Shown in pieces: positions 1 through 8,980 of a stretch of 36,629 nucleotides of DNA. A program made the position numbers and the translations under genes. Below the pieces are notes generated by a model. The model made no database searches and had not been told where the DNA came from. It saw nothing but the letters and a program-made list of their open reading frames with translations. Numbering within the stretch: the first letter of the stretch is position 1; each line of letters begins with the position of its first letter. Source of the DNA: Puniceicoccaceae bacterium (lineage in GTDB: Bacteria; Verrucomicrobiota; Verrucomicrobiia; Opitutales; Opitutaceae); contig REEB01000157.1 of the NCBI GenBank assembly GCA_007695295.1, positions 1 through 36,629 of the forward strand, given 5' to 3'.

Positions 1-155
1 ATGGGGTTCACTCTTCCTCTGAGTTCGAAGGCAACGCGGGCAAGACCCGCTGGACCAATGGCCGGGCCAAATTCGGCTTCATGGACGGACACGTCCGCAC
101 CCTCAGCGAGGATCAGCTGGTCGAGGGGTTGGTCAATCCGCTCTTCTCCCATTAG
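1..155 (+). CDS. C-terminal end of an H-X9-DG type pseudopilin (partial)
   Basis: Only the last 50 residues are in the window, read in the frame whose first full codon is at base 3, with a TAG stop at 153-155. The tail contains KFGFMDGHV followed by a short polar stretch. This matches the end of the 'prepilin-type processing-associated H-X9-DG' domain (DUF1559), in which an F-x-DGHV motif closes a secreted pseudopilin. Such proteins carry an N-terminal type IV pilin-like helix and are abundant in Verrucomicrobiota and Planctomycetes. The start and helix lie upstream of the window. The gene converges on the ExbB-like gene. The call rests on one short motif. Confidence 0.6.
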   Translation, partial: GVHSSSEFEGNAGKTRWTNGRAKFGFMDGHVRTLSEDQLVEGLVNPLFSH

Positions 156-291
156 GTTCGGGCAAACCACCGCGCTGTCGCTCCGGTGTCCGCGTGGAGG
201 CCCCGACGGTCGCCGCGCTCTGTCGGGATGGCGGTGAGGAGTGACGGCGGTTGCGGCCAACAGCTTTGATCAACGCTTCTCTTCCGGTGCT

Positions 292-311
292 GGTGGGGGT
301 GATGCCCCACC
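292..311. terminator. Perfect GC hairpin between convergent genes
   Basis: GGTGGGG at 292-298 pairs perfectly with CCCCACC at 305-311 around a 6-base loop. It lies midway between the stops of two convergent genes (155 and 454), where a shared terminator would be expected. No T-run follows on either strand, so it is not a classical intrinsic terminator. I see nothing else in 156-453. Confidence 0.25.
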
Positions 312-453
312 TGAAATCGGTCGCCAAGATCGAAGGGCAAGAGGGGACGGTTCGCCCATTCGGCGGACGCGGACACGGATTCCCGCCGTGTTTCGCGGTT
401 GCTTGAGTTCCACCTGCGGACGATGCCCTCAACACCTTGGGGTCGTGGCTTCT

Positions 454-1206
454 TCAGCCTTCTGAGCCGTCTCCGTTCTCGCCGGCGAGGTGGTCGACCA
501 ATTCACCGGCGGCCTGGACGGTTTCGATCATGCGGTTGTTGAGGCGGTTGCGGAGGATGAAGTAAGCGATCATCGCGGGGATGCCGATGCAAAGGCCGAC
601 GGCGGTGGTGATGAGGGCCTCCCCGATGTCGCCGGCCAAGAGCTCCGGGCGGCCCATGCCGCCGGCGGAGATGGTTTGGAAGGCACCGATCATACCGGAG
701 ACGGTGCCGAGAAGACCGATCATCGGGGCGACGGTGGCGACGACATTGAGGTAATGGATCCACTGGGCGGTGGCGTTTTCCTCGTGGCCGAGCGACTCGC
801 CGAGGACTTCCTCGATCCGGTCGCGGCGGGCGTCGGGGAGGTCGGGGTCGGCTTTGGCGAGGGCGACGGCGAGGGAGCGGTCGAGCACAGTGCGGCCGTG
901 GGCGATGGCATCGGCGGCGGCGGGAAGGTCGCGCTGCCGGAGGGATTGGGCGAGGTGGGGAAGGAGCGAAGGATTGTAGAAGCGGGCCGGGAGGGTTTCG
1001 CGGATGCCATGGATGAGAAGGAAAAGGCCGGCGAGCGAGCAGAGGGTCAGAGGGACCATGGCCCAGCCGCCCTGGCGGATAAGGCCCCAGAGGCTGGTGG
1101 GGTCGGGAGCGGCGGGGGTGGCTCCCCAGGCGGTGGAGCCGGCGATGCCACAGACCAGAGCGGCGCTGGTGAAGAGGAGCAGAGTGGTGGGTCGGAGTTG
1201 AAGCAT
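454..1206 (-). CDS. MotA/TolQ/ExbB proton channel family protein
   Basis: This is a 250-residue inner-membrane protein of the ExbB/TolQ/MotA family, whose members form proton-conducting pentamers around ExbD/TolR-type partners. Residues 1-29 look like a signal peptide. Membrane segments lie near 48-66, 157-178 and 196-217. The family signature is clear: GLLGTVSGMIGAF at 164-176, then a helix beginning IGEALITTAVGL near 194. The start chosen is ATG at 1206; a TTG two codons upstream is possible, and neither has a clear ribosome site. It lies 28 bases after the preceding minus-strand gene, so co-transcription is likely. No ExbD-like gene follows before the convergent pilin, so the partner must be encoded elsewhere. 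Confidence 0.9.
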   Translation of the reverse strand: MLQLRPTTLLLFTSAALVCGIAGSTAWGATPAAPDPTSLWGLIRQGGWAMVPLTLCSLAGLFLLIHGIRETLPARFYNPSLLPHLAQSLRQRDLPAAADAIAHGRTVLDRSLAVALAKADPDLPDARRDRIEEVLGESLGHEENATAQWIHYLNVVATVAPMIGLLGTVSGMIGAFQTISAGGMGRPELLAGDIGEALITTAVGLCIGIPAMIAYFILRNRLNNRMIETVQAAGELVDHLAGENGDGSEG

Positions 1207-1234
1207 GGGCAAGGGAAGGCGGGTTGAAACGGAA

Positions 1235-2254
1235 TCAATCGATCACGGATCTGCCAAGCAATTTGCGAACCTGGCGCAGCTCATAGTGGAGATCGGGAGC
1301 GGCGGGGAGGGGGGCGAATTCCGGCAGCTCCCGCTCGTCCGGCCGGCCGCTGGCGGCCGCCAGCGGTGGTCGGTCGGCTGCGAGGGCGCGGGCGGCTTCC
1401 TCCAGGCCGGGTTCGCTGGGCCAGTCGAGGCCGAGCTCGAGGAGTTCGTTGAAAAGGGCGCGGGCTGTACCGTGGTGGCCGGCTTCAAGGGCGGCTCGTG
1501 CCGCCACCGCCTGACAGAGGATGAGTTGGCGATCGGAAACGCCTTCGGCGAAGACCACCGGCTGGAGTGCGATCCATAGGGCCTGCTCCGGTACGCCCGC
1601 CTCCAGGGCCATGCCGGCGAGAATGGCGGCGGGGATGGCGGAAGCCGGGCCCGGCGGCACCTGCTCGATCCACTCCGTGGCGATCGCCTCCGCTTCTTCT
1701 CGCAGGCCGAGGGCATGGCTGGCGACGAGTTGGGCGCGGCGGAGCAGCGGGACCAGCCGGGGCGGGGTGAACTCGCCCAGGAAAATTCCGGCATAGGCGA
1801 GGCTGTCGATGGCGTTGCCGGTGGCTTCGAAGCCGTTGATCAAATCCGCGAGCAGATTCCAGGAATCGTCCTCCCAGAAAGGCAGGTAGGGCCGGCGCTG
1901 GTCCACCAGCCGGTTGAGCACCGGGAGGGCTTCGTGCCAGCGGCCGTCCGCGGCGGCTTCGGATGCCTCGCGGGCGATTTCGGTGCCGGGAAATTGGAAG
2001 CGCCGCACCTCCGCGGGGGTGAAGCCGATTTCGACGAAGCCGGCCCCGTCGGCGATCCGCAGGTAGAGGCGGTCGTCGCGGTAGCCCCAGAGGCGGCCGT
2101 GGTAGGTGCGGCCCAGGGTGGTCTCGACCCGGGCTTCGGCCTCGAGCAAGTCGACTCTGGGAATGGATGATCCGGAGGCGGCCGGGGCGAAAGGTGAACC
2201 GGCCACGACGGCGGCGAGCAGAAAAAGGAGAAAAAGAGATCGGCGTGGATTCAT
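1235..2254 (-). CDS. Secreted protein of unknown function with helical repeats
   Basis: The predicted protein has 339 residues. It begins with a signal peptide (hydrophobic LFLLFLLAAVVAG, residues 7-19). A small beta-rich segment at about 33-90, with charged turns and a conserved-looking YHGRLWGYRDDRLYLRI stretch, could fold like an SH3 or Sm barrel. The rest is alanine- and leucine-rich amphipathic helices resembling degenerate TPRs. The ATG at 2254 overlaps the TGA of the upstream TPR gene in an ATGA junction, which implies translational coupling. An open frame extends further upstream but would lack a signal peptide. With the TPR gene and the ExbB gene it forms an apparent three-gene envelope operon. 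I do not recognise a family. Confidence 0.75.
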   Translation of the reverse strand: MNPRRSLFLLFLLAAVVAGSPFAPAASGSSIPRVDLLEAEARVETTLGRTYHGRLWGYRDDRLYLRIADGAGFVEIGFTPAEVRRFQFPGTEIAREASEAAADGRWHEALPVLNRLVDQRRPYLPFWEDDSWNLLADLINGFEATGNAIDSLAYAGIFLGEFTPPRLVPLLRRAQLVASHALGLREEAEAIATEWIEQVPPGPASAIPAAILAGMALEAGVPEQALWIALQPVVFAEGVSDRQLILCQAVAARAALEAGHHGTARALFNELLELGLDWPSEPGLEEAARALAADRPPLAAASGRPDERELPEFAPLPAAPDLHYELRQVRKLLGRSVID

Positions 2255-5112
2255 CCTTCTTCGTGGGTTTGGGTGGCGCTGAGGCGCTTGAGGAGGTCCC
2301 GGGCCGGGCCGCGGGCGGGATGGCCGTCGAGGGAGGGGCGGCCGAGAAACTCGGCCAAGGTTTGGCGGGCGGCCTCGTGGTCGCCGATTTCGCCGAAGAG
2401 GCGGCCGCTCGCCCAATAGGCTTCGCCGAGGATGTCATCAAAAGCCTGATACAGGGTTTGCAGGCGCTGGTAGGCGACGACCGCGGCCTCCGGCTCGCCG
2501 AGGGCCTCGCTGGCCCGGCCGACGCCGAGGAGGGCTTCGGCGTGGCGGCGACCGCCGGCCTCGCGGCGCCGGAGCAGGTCGGAATAACGGGTGCGGGCGG
2601 CGGCGGGTTCGCCGGCTTCGAGCAGGAGGCGGGCTTCGAGGAGGAGGGCATCAGTGGCGGCGGGGTGCCCGGGGGTTTCCCGGTCGATCCGCCGGAGCCA
2701 ATTGAGGGCGGCTTCGGAGTCGCCCGTTTCGAGGGCCTCCTCGGCGAGGGCAAGCCAAGCCTCCGCCCGGGCGGGGTGCCCGGGAAAGCGCTCCAAGAGC
2801 AGATGATAGCGGGGCAGGGCCTGGTCCGAACCGATGGATGCGAGGACTGCGGCGGTCTGGGCAAGGGCATCGGCGTCGAGCCATGCGGCGTCGAGTTCGC
2901 GGGCCAGTTCGAGGCGAAGAACGGTGGCGCGGGCGGGTTGGCGGGCACGCTCGCGCTCGGCGGCGAGGGCCAGGGTGAGCCGTGCAAACCACGTCTGGCG
3001 GCCGTCCTCCCGCGCCTGTCGGCGTGTTTCCTCGAGCCAGTCGTCGAAGGGCTGGCGCACCACCGGCGGCACTTCGGTATCCCGATCCGCGGCGTGGGCG
3101 ACCCGGAGGCGGGCCGCGAGATCGCGGAGTGCGCCGAGGGCCGCGGGGATGCCTTCCATGGCGGGGTCGTCGCCGTGGTCGCGCAGAACCTGCTCGAAGG
3201 CCGGGAGGGCATCGGCGGGGCGGCCGAGACGCTCGGTGGCCCGGGCGATGCCGACGAGTGCTTCGGGCAGCCGGAAGCGCGCGGCTCCGCGGGCCCGGGA
3301 GAGAAAGCGATTGAGGTGAGCGGCGAGACCGTCCCAGTCCCCCAGGGTCTGGTAAGCCTTGGCGGCCTGGAAGACGGCGTAGGCATGGAGCCCCTCCTCT
3401 TCCGGTTCGATCCGAAGGTAGTGGTCACGGGCTTCTTCCGGCCAGCCCTGGCCGAGAAGGATGTCGCCGAGCAAGACCCGGGCTTCCGAGGTGCGCGCAT
3501 GGTGGGGGTGGCGTTCGAGGAAGGCCTCGAGTTCGCCGGCCGCCGGCTCGTAGTGCTGGAGGGCGTAGAGGGCGAGGGCCGCGCGGTAGACGCACTCCGA
3601 GCCGAGCGGGTGGTCCTCGAGTTCACCGGCGAGGCTGAGGAACTCCGCCCGGGCGGCTTCGTGGTCGCCTTCGAGTGAGCGGGTGAGGGCATGCCAGTAG
3701 GCGGCGCGGGGGGCGAGGGGATGGTCGGGCGCGAGGCGACGGAGGGCGGCAAAGTCCTCCCGGGCGGCTGAAAACCGGTCGGTCATGGCCAGGGCGTATC
3801 CGCGGATGAAAAACGCCCGGCGGGCGGCATCGGCGGTGGGATGGCGGTCGAGGAGCCAGTCGAGGGCGGCGACCGCTTCGGGGAAGCGCCGTTGCTCGAG
3901 GTGGGCTTCGGCGAGCAGGAGCTGGCTGTCGGGGGCGCGGGGCGACTCGGGATGGGCATCGAGAAAGGCCCTGGCGATGGCGAGGGCCTCTTCCCAGGCC
4001 TGCACCCCCATGGCGGCCATGATCCAGCGGAAGTGGGCTTCCTCGCGGAGTTCGGCGGGCAGATCCGGGCGGAGAGCGAGGTGCTCGAGGAGGAGCCAGG
4101 CTTCGTGATGGCGGCCCGCGCGGAGGCTGGCTTCGGCCCGGCGGAGCCGCAGGTGGGGGGTGTAGTCATCGGAGGTCTCCAGGGCTTCGAGCTGGCCGCG
4201 CACGCGGGCGATGAGGCCGCGGTAGTAGTCGACCCAGAAGCCGCCCCCGGCGGCTTCCACCGCGGTCGCCCGGGCGCGAAAGGCGGCTTCGATCTCCGCC
4301 AGGCGGCTGCGCTGGGCCTCGACCAGCCGGCCATGCGGCGGTACCAACCGGTAGGCGGCGATGGCCGCCCCGGGATCTTCCCCGGTGGAAAGACGGTCGC
4401 CCAGCTCCATGGCGGCAAAGGCCAGGACGGCCATTTCCGGCATGGTGTCGATGGTCCAGCGGCGGCCGAGGAGGAGGTCTCTGGCTTCCTGATCGAGTCC
4501 GGCTTCGAGGGCCCAGTCGGCGGCCCGGAGGCGGGCCTGGGCCTGGAAGGTGACCGGCGTGGCCGGGTCTTCGGAAAGGGCGCGCAGCAAAGCGATCGCA
4601 TCGGTGGGGCGGCCGGCGCGGCGGATGAGATCGGCCCGTTCGAGGCGGGCAAGGGAGGATTGGCCGCCGGGGCCGGCCTCTTCTTCGAAGGCGGCGAAGG
4701 CCTCCGCCGCCGCTTCCAGCCGGCCGGCGGCCGCGAGGGCGGCGGCGAGGGCATAGCGGGCGAGGGCGCGGCCTTCGATTTCATCTGGAAAACGTGCGAG
4801 AAAAGTTTCGAGGCTGCCGATGGCCTGCTCGATCTGCCCGGCCCGCCACTCCGCCAGACCCTTGAGGGGCAGGAGCCGGCGCGGAAGCGCTCCGGCCTCC
4901 CACTCGGGCTCCTGGCGGTAGTCCCGCTCGATGGCCGCAAAGGTCTCGGCCGCGGCTGCATAGTCGCCGGCGGAAAACGCCTCCACCCCCCGCTGCAACC
5001 GCAGGGGCAGGGGATCGGCCGCGGCCGTGCGGCCGACCAGTCCGGGGGCGCCGGCGAGCGTGGCCAGCAGGACGGCAAGCAACGGGCGGAGCAGACGGAT
5101 CCGGCGCCTCAT
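2251..5112 (-). CDS. Large secreted tetratricopeptide repeat protein
   Basis: The predicted protein has 953 residues. It has an N-terminal export signal (basic MRRRIRLLR, then a hydrophobic run to about residue 33). The remainder is almost entirely helical TPR units with the usual spacing of small and aromatic residues (for example A-x-Y-x-x-G, LLGDILLGQG and AYWASGRLFGEIG motifs). Repeats are recognisable from about residue 40 to the C-terminus. The start is ATG at 5112, 37 bases after the HDOD stop; an in-frame start at 5190 would overlap HDOD and hide the signal peptide. Its stop overlaps the next start by 4 bases. Long periplasmic TPR proteins beside ExbB homologues suggest a scaffold for an envelope energy-coupling complex; that role is inferred. 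Confidence 0.85.
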   Translation of the reverse strand: MRRRIRLLRPLLAVLLATLAGAPGLVGRTAAADPLPLRLQRGVEAFSAGDYAAAAETFAAIERDYRQEPEWEAGALPRRLLPLKGLAEWRAGQIEQAIGSLETFLARFPDEIEGRALARYALAAALAAAGRLEAAAEAFAAFEEEAGPGGQSSLARLERADLIRRAGRPTDAIALLRALSEDPATPVTFQAQARLRAADWALEAGLDQEARDLLLGRRWTIDTMPEMAVLAFAAMELGDRLSTGEDPGAAIAAYRLVPPHGRLVEAQRSRLAEIEAAFRARATAVEAAGGGFWVDYYRGLIARVRGQLEALETSDDYTPHLRLRRAEASLRAGRHHEAWLLLEHLALRPDLPAELREEAHFRWIMAAMGVQAWEEALAIARAFLDAHPESPRAPDSQLLLAEAHLEQRRFPEAVAALDWLLDRHPTADAARRAFFIRGYALAMTDRFSAAREDFAALRRLAPDHPLAPRAAYWHALTRSLEGDHEAARAEFLSLAGELEDHPLGSECVYRAALALYALQHYEPAAGELEAFLERHPHHARTSEARVLLGDILLGQGWPEEARDHYLRIEPEEEGLHAYAVFQAAKAYQTLGDWDGLAAHLNRFLSRARGAARFRLPEALVGIARATERLGRPADALPAFEQVLRDHGDDPAMEGIPAALGALRDLAARLRVAHAADRDTEVPPVVRQPFDDWLEETRRQAREDGRQTWFARLTLALAAERERARQPARATVLRLELARELDAAWLDADALAQTAAVLASIGSDQALPRYHLLLERFPGHPARAEAWLALAEEALETGDSEAALNWLRRIDRETPGHPAATDALLLEARLLLEAGEPAAARTRYSDLLRRREAGGRRHAEALLGVGRASEALGEPEAAVVAYQRLQTLYQAFDDILGEAYWASGRLFGEIGDHEAARQTLAEFLGRPSLDGHPARGPARDLLKRLSATQTHEEG

Positions 5113-5149
5113 GGTCACTCGCGAAAGGCAGGAGCCGGGCACGGAGCGC

Positions 5150-6109
5150 TCAAGGAGCGCCCGGAGAAGGGGATTTCTCCACCAGTCCAAAAAACCGGCG
5201 GGACTTCTGGGCGAGTTCCTGAACCTGCCGGGTCAGGACGGGCAAATCGGCGGGATCGAGGCCGAGCAACGGGCAGCAGACGGGATCGGGGGGGCAGCCT
5301 CCCTCTGCATCCGGCGAGGGGAGGTGGCGCTCGACGGCATCGGCCAAGTGGATGGCGAGGTGGAGGGCGGCGGTTTCGCGCTCGTGGTCGGGCGCTTCCG
5401 CGGGCCGGTGCTGCCAGGAGACGGGGGTGATGATGTCGTCGCCGAATTTCCAATCCTTGAGCAGGAGGGAGGCGATTTCGACATGGTCGGTGCCGAAGTG
5501 AGTGCGCTCCGCATCGATGGCGAGCACCGGCGTCGGCACCGGCAACCGGAGTTCGGGGCGGTTTTTGGCAAGAAACAGCCCCAGGACGAGTTGGCCGATG
5601 GAGTGGAGCAGGCCGGTGAGGTAGGCGAGGCCGGGATCGGCGCCGGTGCGCTGGGCGAGCAGCTCGTTGGCATGGCCGGTGGTGAGGCAGCGGGAGCAAA
5701 ATTCATCCGCCTTCAGCCCATAGAACGGCAGGCGGTGGAAAAAGGCGTCCCGCAGGACGACCGAGCCGAGAAGGTGGTTGATTTCCCGCAGGCCGAGTTG
5801 GGTGGCGGCGTCCTCCAGCGACTCCACCCGGTAGGCGAGGCCGAAATAGGCGCTGTTGGCGATGCGGATCATCCGTGCGGTGAGCGAGGGGTCCAGCTTC
5901 ATGAGCGCGGTGACCTCGGCGAGGTCGACATTGGGATCGCTGATGAGGCGGGAGATCTGGTGGTAGACGCGGGGGGCGCTGGGCAGGGTGCGGGAAAACT
6001 CCAGCAGCAAGGGCAGGGAAAGGGGTTCTTCCTTCCGGGGGGAGGGTGCTGCCTCCGCTCCGGCCGGCGTTTCCGGATGGCGGGTGGGGAGTGGATCCTG
6101 GGGCGGCAT
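5150..6109 (-). CDS. HDOD domain protein
   Basis: A 319-residue protein. After a proline-rich leader of about 30 residues it carries an HDOD domain (roughly 35-250). Recognisable elements are a LPSAP motif, DPSLTARMIRIANSAYFG near 75-92, and a helix containing GLREINHLLGS. HDOD is an HD-related fold that usually lacks catalytic metal ligands and acts as a signalling or scaffold domain in stress and chemotaxis-like pathways. The tail from about 250 is cysteine- and proline-containing and of unknown role. It begins at ATG 6109 and is the first gene of the minus-strand set leading to the TPR and ExbB genes, diverging from a pseudopilin gene. Confidence 0.85.
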   Translation of the reverse strand: MPPQDPLPTRHPETPAGAEAAPSPRKEEPLSLPLLLEFSRTLPSAPRVYHQISRLISDPNVDLAEVTALMKLDPSLTARMIRIANSAYFGLAYRVESLEDAATQLGLREINHLLGSVVLRDAFFHRLPFYGLKADEFCSRCLTTGHANELLAQRTGADPGLAYLTGLLHSIGQLVLGLFLAKNRPELRLPVPTPVLAIDAERTHFGTDHVEIASLLLKDWKFGDDIITPVSWQHRPAEAPDHERETAALHLAIHLADAVERHLPSPDAEGGCPPDPVCCPLLGLDPADLPVLTRQVQELAQKSRRFFGLVEKSPSPGAP

Positions 6110-6278
6110 GCGGCTCGGGCGATAAGGGACGAAACGGGCTCGGGCGGGGGCCGGAGGCGACGTGGCGGATTGCCCGCACTATCGGGCCGCCCCAGAGGTG
6201 AGTAAAACAGAAAATCCCCCGCTTGTGGAGGCCAACTCGCGGCTGGCAATCGGGTGCGGCGAGGTGATAGATTTGGGT

Positions 6279-6929
6279 ATGGTTGTCGACTTTCCCCGTG
6301 ATTCTGAAGCACGCCCGCCGTGCCGCGCCGGCTTCACCCTCATCGAGCTGCTCGCGGTCATCGCCATCATCGGCATCCTCGCCGGCATCACCTTCGGGCT
6401 GGTGAGCTACGTGGCCGAGCGCAACCGCGGATCACGGGCGACCGCCGAGCTGGCCGCCCTGGCGACCGCGTTGGAGGCTTACCGGGCGCAGTTCGGGGAT
6501 TATCCGTACAGCAACACGTCCCACACTGGTACCGACCAGATCGTGAGAGAAAACGCGGAGTGGCTTTTCGGAGCTTTGGCGGGGCTGCGGGGGCCGCGCG
6601 AGTCCGCCTCTGTCTGGCTCAATCCAGCCCGGGCCCCGTTTCTGGATCTATCCCGGGTGCGGGTGGAGCATCCGGAGCGCCTGAACCTTGATGCCGACCA
6701 GGATCGGAACACTTTCCGCGACAACTGGTTCATCGATCCTTGGGGAAATGAGTACATTTATCTCTATCCGCCTCCGGATTCAGCGGCCGCCACCAACTGG
6801 CGGCGCGACGGCTACCTGCTTTTCTCCCGCGGTCCGAGCGAGGAATGGCAGTTCACCGGATCGGGGATTGAACACAGTCTGGCCGACACTTCCCGCGCGG
6901 CCAACGTCGACAACATCTACGCCGAGTAG
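6279..6929 (+). CDS. GspG-like type II secretion pseudopilin
   Basis: A 216-residue pseudopilin. The prepilin signal is textbook: a short basic leader ending in Gly18, cleavage before FTLIELLAVIAIIGILAG, with Glu at mature position +5 and a hydrophobic helix to about residue 42. The C-terminal half contains DPWGNEYIYLYPP, the motif of major pseudopilins of GspG type. These proteins are processed by a prepilin peptidase and polymerise into the short pseudopilus of type II secretion. The ATG at 6279 gives a normal 18-residue leader, with AGGTGA about 12 bases upstream; an in-frame GTG at 6162 would add 39 unlikely residues. No other secretion gene is adjacent, as is common for scattered pseudopilins in this type of genome. 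Confidence 0.88.
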   Translation: MVVDFPRDSEARPPCRAGFTLIELLAVIAIIGILAGITFGLVSYVAERNRGSRATAELAALATALEAYRAQFGDYPYSNTSHTGTDQIVRENAEWLFGALAGLRGPRESASVWLNPARAPFLDLSRVRVEHPERLNLDADQDRNTFRDNWFIDPWGNEYIYLYPPPDSAAATNWRRDGYLLFSRGPSEEWQFTGSGIEHSLADTSRAANVDNIYAE

Positions 6930-6938
6930 GCCGCCGCC

Positions 6939-7943
6939 TCAGGTGCTGCGCAGGTAGCGATCCACGGTCATGCAGTGAAGCAGTGGTGCGCCGCGGGCGA
7001 AGCGCCGGAGGTTGTCGATCGCGGTTTGCTGGAGAGCGTTCAATGTGCCGGGGCGCGGGGGCCAGGCAGCGCGGCCGATGGCATGCCCGGTGAGGAGCAG
7101 ATTCGGCCAACTCAGGGCGGGGTGATCCGGCGGCAGGCGGTCATTGCCGGCCAGCACATCAAGCCCGGCCCGCAGCCGTCCGGAAGCCAATTTGTCGAAG
7201 AGCGCCTCCTGCTCGATGAGGTCGCCGCGGGCGGTGTTGATGACGATCCCGTGTGGAGGGAGACGGCGGAGCAGATCGGCGGTCACCGAGCCACGGGTCT
7301 GGGGCGTCAAACCTGCGTGGAGTGAGACGGCCTCGGCCCAGTCGAAGAGATCGTCGAGGCTTTCGGCCCTGGTGGTGTCTGCCGGCAGGGACTCGACGAA
7401 GGGATCGAAAACCCGCACTTCCGGCCCCAGCGGCCGGCAGACCTCCCGGAAACGCCGCCCGATGACACCGTAGCCGTAGAGGCCGAGGTGGAGTCCGCGC
7501 ATGCTGCCGAGGCTGGCCGGCTCGGGGGGTTGCCAGGCGCCCTGCTCGCGGGCGGCGGTATGACCGCGGAGGTTTTTCAGGCAGGCCAGAAGCAGGGTCA
7601 GCGTGCCCTCGGCGATCTCGTCCGCCGGAGTGTCTCCCCAGTTGGTCACGGGGATGCCGGCGCGGAGGATCTCGATCGGCAGCATGCCCGCCAGCGTTCC
7701 CGTGAGGTGGCAGATGTAGCGGAGCCGGCCGGGATCGGCGGCGATGGCGGAAGGCACCGGCAGGCTGGACCAGCCGGTGAGGAGAACCTCGGTGCCGCGG
7801 ATGGCCGCGAGGGTCGCCGACTCCGGCCAATCCCGGCATCCGTTGATCCGGGTGAAGGCGCCGATCTCCCGGAGGGCGGCCTCGAAGGGGTCGGACCAGA
7901 GCCGGAGATCCGGGTCGCCTTTCTCGAGATAGAGCAGCTTCAC
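6939..7943 (-). CDS. D-2-hydroxyacid dehydrogenase family protein
   Basis: This 334-residue protein fits the NAD-dependent D-isomer-specific 2-hydroxyacid dehydrogenase family. The nucleotide-binding turn is GYGVIG (157-162). The substrate-binding arginine is in NTARGDLIE (Arg239) and the catalytic histidine is likely His287 in LTGHAIG. The glutamate expected in the DVFxxEP motif aligns with Asn267 (DVLAGN), so the usual Arg-Glu-His set looks incomplete and normal catalysis is uncertain. The start is GTG at 7943, overlapping the TGA of the upstream isomerase gene by 4 bases (GTGA). The coupling suggests that the two enzymes act in one sugar or sugar-acid pathway; the substrate cannot be told. 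Confidence 0.82.
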   Translation of the reverse strand: MKLLYLEKGDPDLRLWSDPFEAALREIGAFTRINGCRDWPESATLAAIRGTEVLLTGWSSLPVPSAIAADPGRLRYICHLTGTLAGMLPIEILRAGIPVTNWGDTPADEIAEGTLTLLLACLKNLRGHTAAREQGAWQPPEPASLGSMRGLHLGLYGYGVIGRRFREVCRPLGPEVRVFDPFVESLPADTTRAESLDDLFDWAEAVSLHAGLTPQTRGSVTADLLRRLPPHGIVINTARGDLIEQEALFDKLASGRLRAGLDVLAGNDRLPPDHPALSWPNLLLTGHAIGRAAWPPRPGTLNALQQTAIDNLRRFARGAPLLHCMTVDRYLRST

Positions 7944-8722
7944 GAAGCGGCCACCACGTTTCGGAGAAGCCGGAGGTCGGCGAGGGCGGCGGCAAAGAGG
8001 GACTCCTCGTTTTCCTCCGGAGTCGCGGTGCCGGCGGTGAATTCCAAGGTGAAACTACCGCGGTAGCCGAGCCTGCGGAGGAGCGCGAGGCGGGTCCGGG
8101 TTTCGTCGGGGTGGGCGGCGATCGATTCCCACTGGTCGCCCGGCCCGCGCCGCTGCACATGGGCATGGACCAGCCGCGGGCCGTGCTGCTCCATCCACAC
8201 GGTGACGGATGCCTCCGGCAGGGCGAAGGGGTGAAAAATAAGGTCGAACGGCGGGTCTGGGTAACCGGCGAGAAACTCGGTCACGGCACCCGGGGTTTCC
8301 AGCCAGGTGCCGCCATGGCATTCGCACCAGAGCCGGCAGTTGCCGGGCAGCTCGGGGAGCACCTTGTCCAAGGTGGCGCGCAGGGCGGCGGGATTGCCCG
8401 GAGGCTTGCCCACATTGAACTTCACCCCGCGCGGCCGCAGCTCCCGCACCGCCGCCACCAGGCGATCAAGCTGAGGCGCCCCGGGATTTTCGAAAGGCGC
8501 ATAGGTGTTGAACACCCGCACCGGAGGCCGGCCATGAAGGAGGCGCTCCCGGTCCTCCGCGTCGGCGCGGTGGTAGTGGTCCTCCCACAATTCCCAGCCG
8601 TCAAACCCGGCTTCCCGCGCCCGCGCCGCCCAGGCCACGGGCCGGCACAGCGGTGTTTCCGTGCGCCTCCAGCGATTGCGCTCCAGGAGGATCGAGCCCA
8701 AAAGGATTTCCGATGTGCCCAT
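7940..8722 (-). CDS. Sugar phosphate isomerase/epimerase-like TIM barrel protein
   Basis: A 260-residue protein with the pattern of the xylose isomerase-like TIM barrel superfamily (AP_endonuc_2 type). Putative metal ligands sit at the ends of strands: Glu134 in WCECHGG, His164 in IFHPF, His186/His188 in VHAHVQ, and Glu227 in FTLEFTAG. No export signal is present. The ATG at 8722 precedes a natural first strand (EILLGSILLE); the frame stays open further upstream but there it would run through the tRNA gene. It is coupled to the dehydrogenase downstream by a GTGA overlap. The exact substrate is unknown. Confidence 0.78.
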   Translation of the reverse strand: MGTSEILLGSILLERNRWRRTETPLCRPVAWAARAREAGFDGWELWEDHYHRADAEDRERLLHGRPPVRVFNTYAPFENPGAPQLDRLVAAVRELRPRGVKFNVGKPPGNPAALRATLDKVLPELPGNCRLWCECHGGTWLETPGAVTEFLAGYPDPPFDLIFHPFALPEASVTVWMEQHGPRLVHAHVQRRGPGDQWESIAAHPDETRTRLALLRRLGYRGSFTLEFTAGTATPEENEESLFAAALADLRLLRNVVAAS

Positions 8723-8822
8723 CCCCCCCAGTCCATGCGCTCCGCCCGCCGGAGCAAACCCAAACCGCCGACGCTGTCCGCGGTCGGCCGGTGTTGGCCC
8801 GAGAGTGGAAGACGGCAAGAGA

Positions 8823-8855
8823 AAGCCCCGCATGACATTGAATCTTGCGGGGCTT
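8823..8855 (-). terminator. Intrinsic terminator after tRNA-Phe
   Basis: Arms 8823-8832 and 8846-8855 form a perfect 10-bp GC-rich stem (AAGCCCCGCA against its complement) around a 13-base loop. It begins 8 bases beyond the CCA end of the tRNA and is followed on the minus strand by TCTCTT. A T-run also lies between the tRNA and the hairpin. Confidence 0.6.
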
Positions 8856-8863
8856 GAAAAAAG

Positions 8864-8939
<76 letters not shown>

Positions 8940-8980
8940 GCAGCGGCCCGGGAGCCGGCGGCTCCCGCGTAAGCCGTCCA

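Noticed and set aside
133-435. A small minus-strand frame downstream of the ExbB gene, checked as a missing ExbD
   Set aside because: It lacks a membrane helix and the ExbD motif; the composition is Arg/Pro/Ser-rich as expected by chance.
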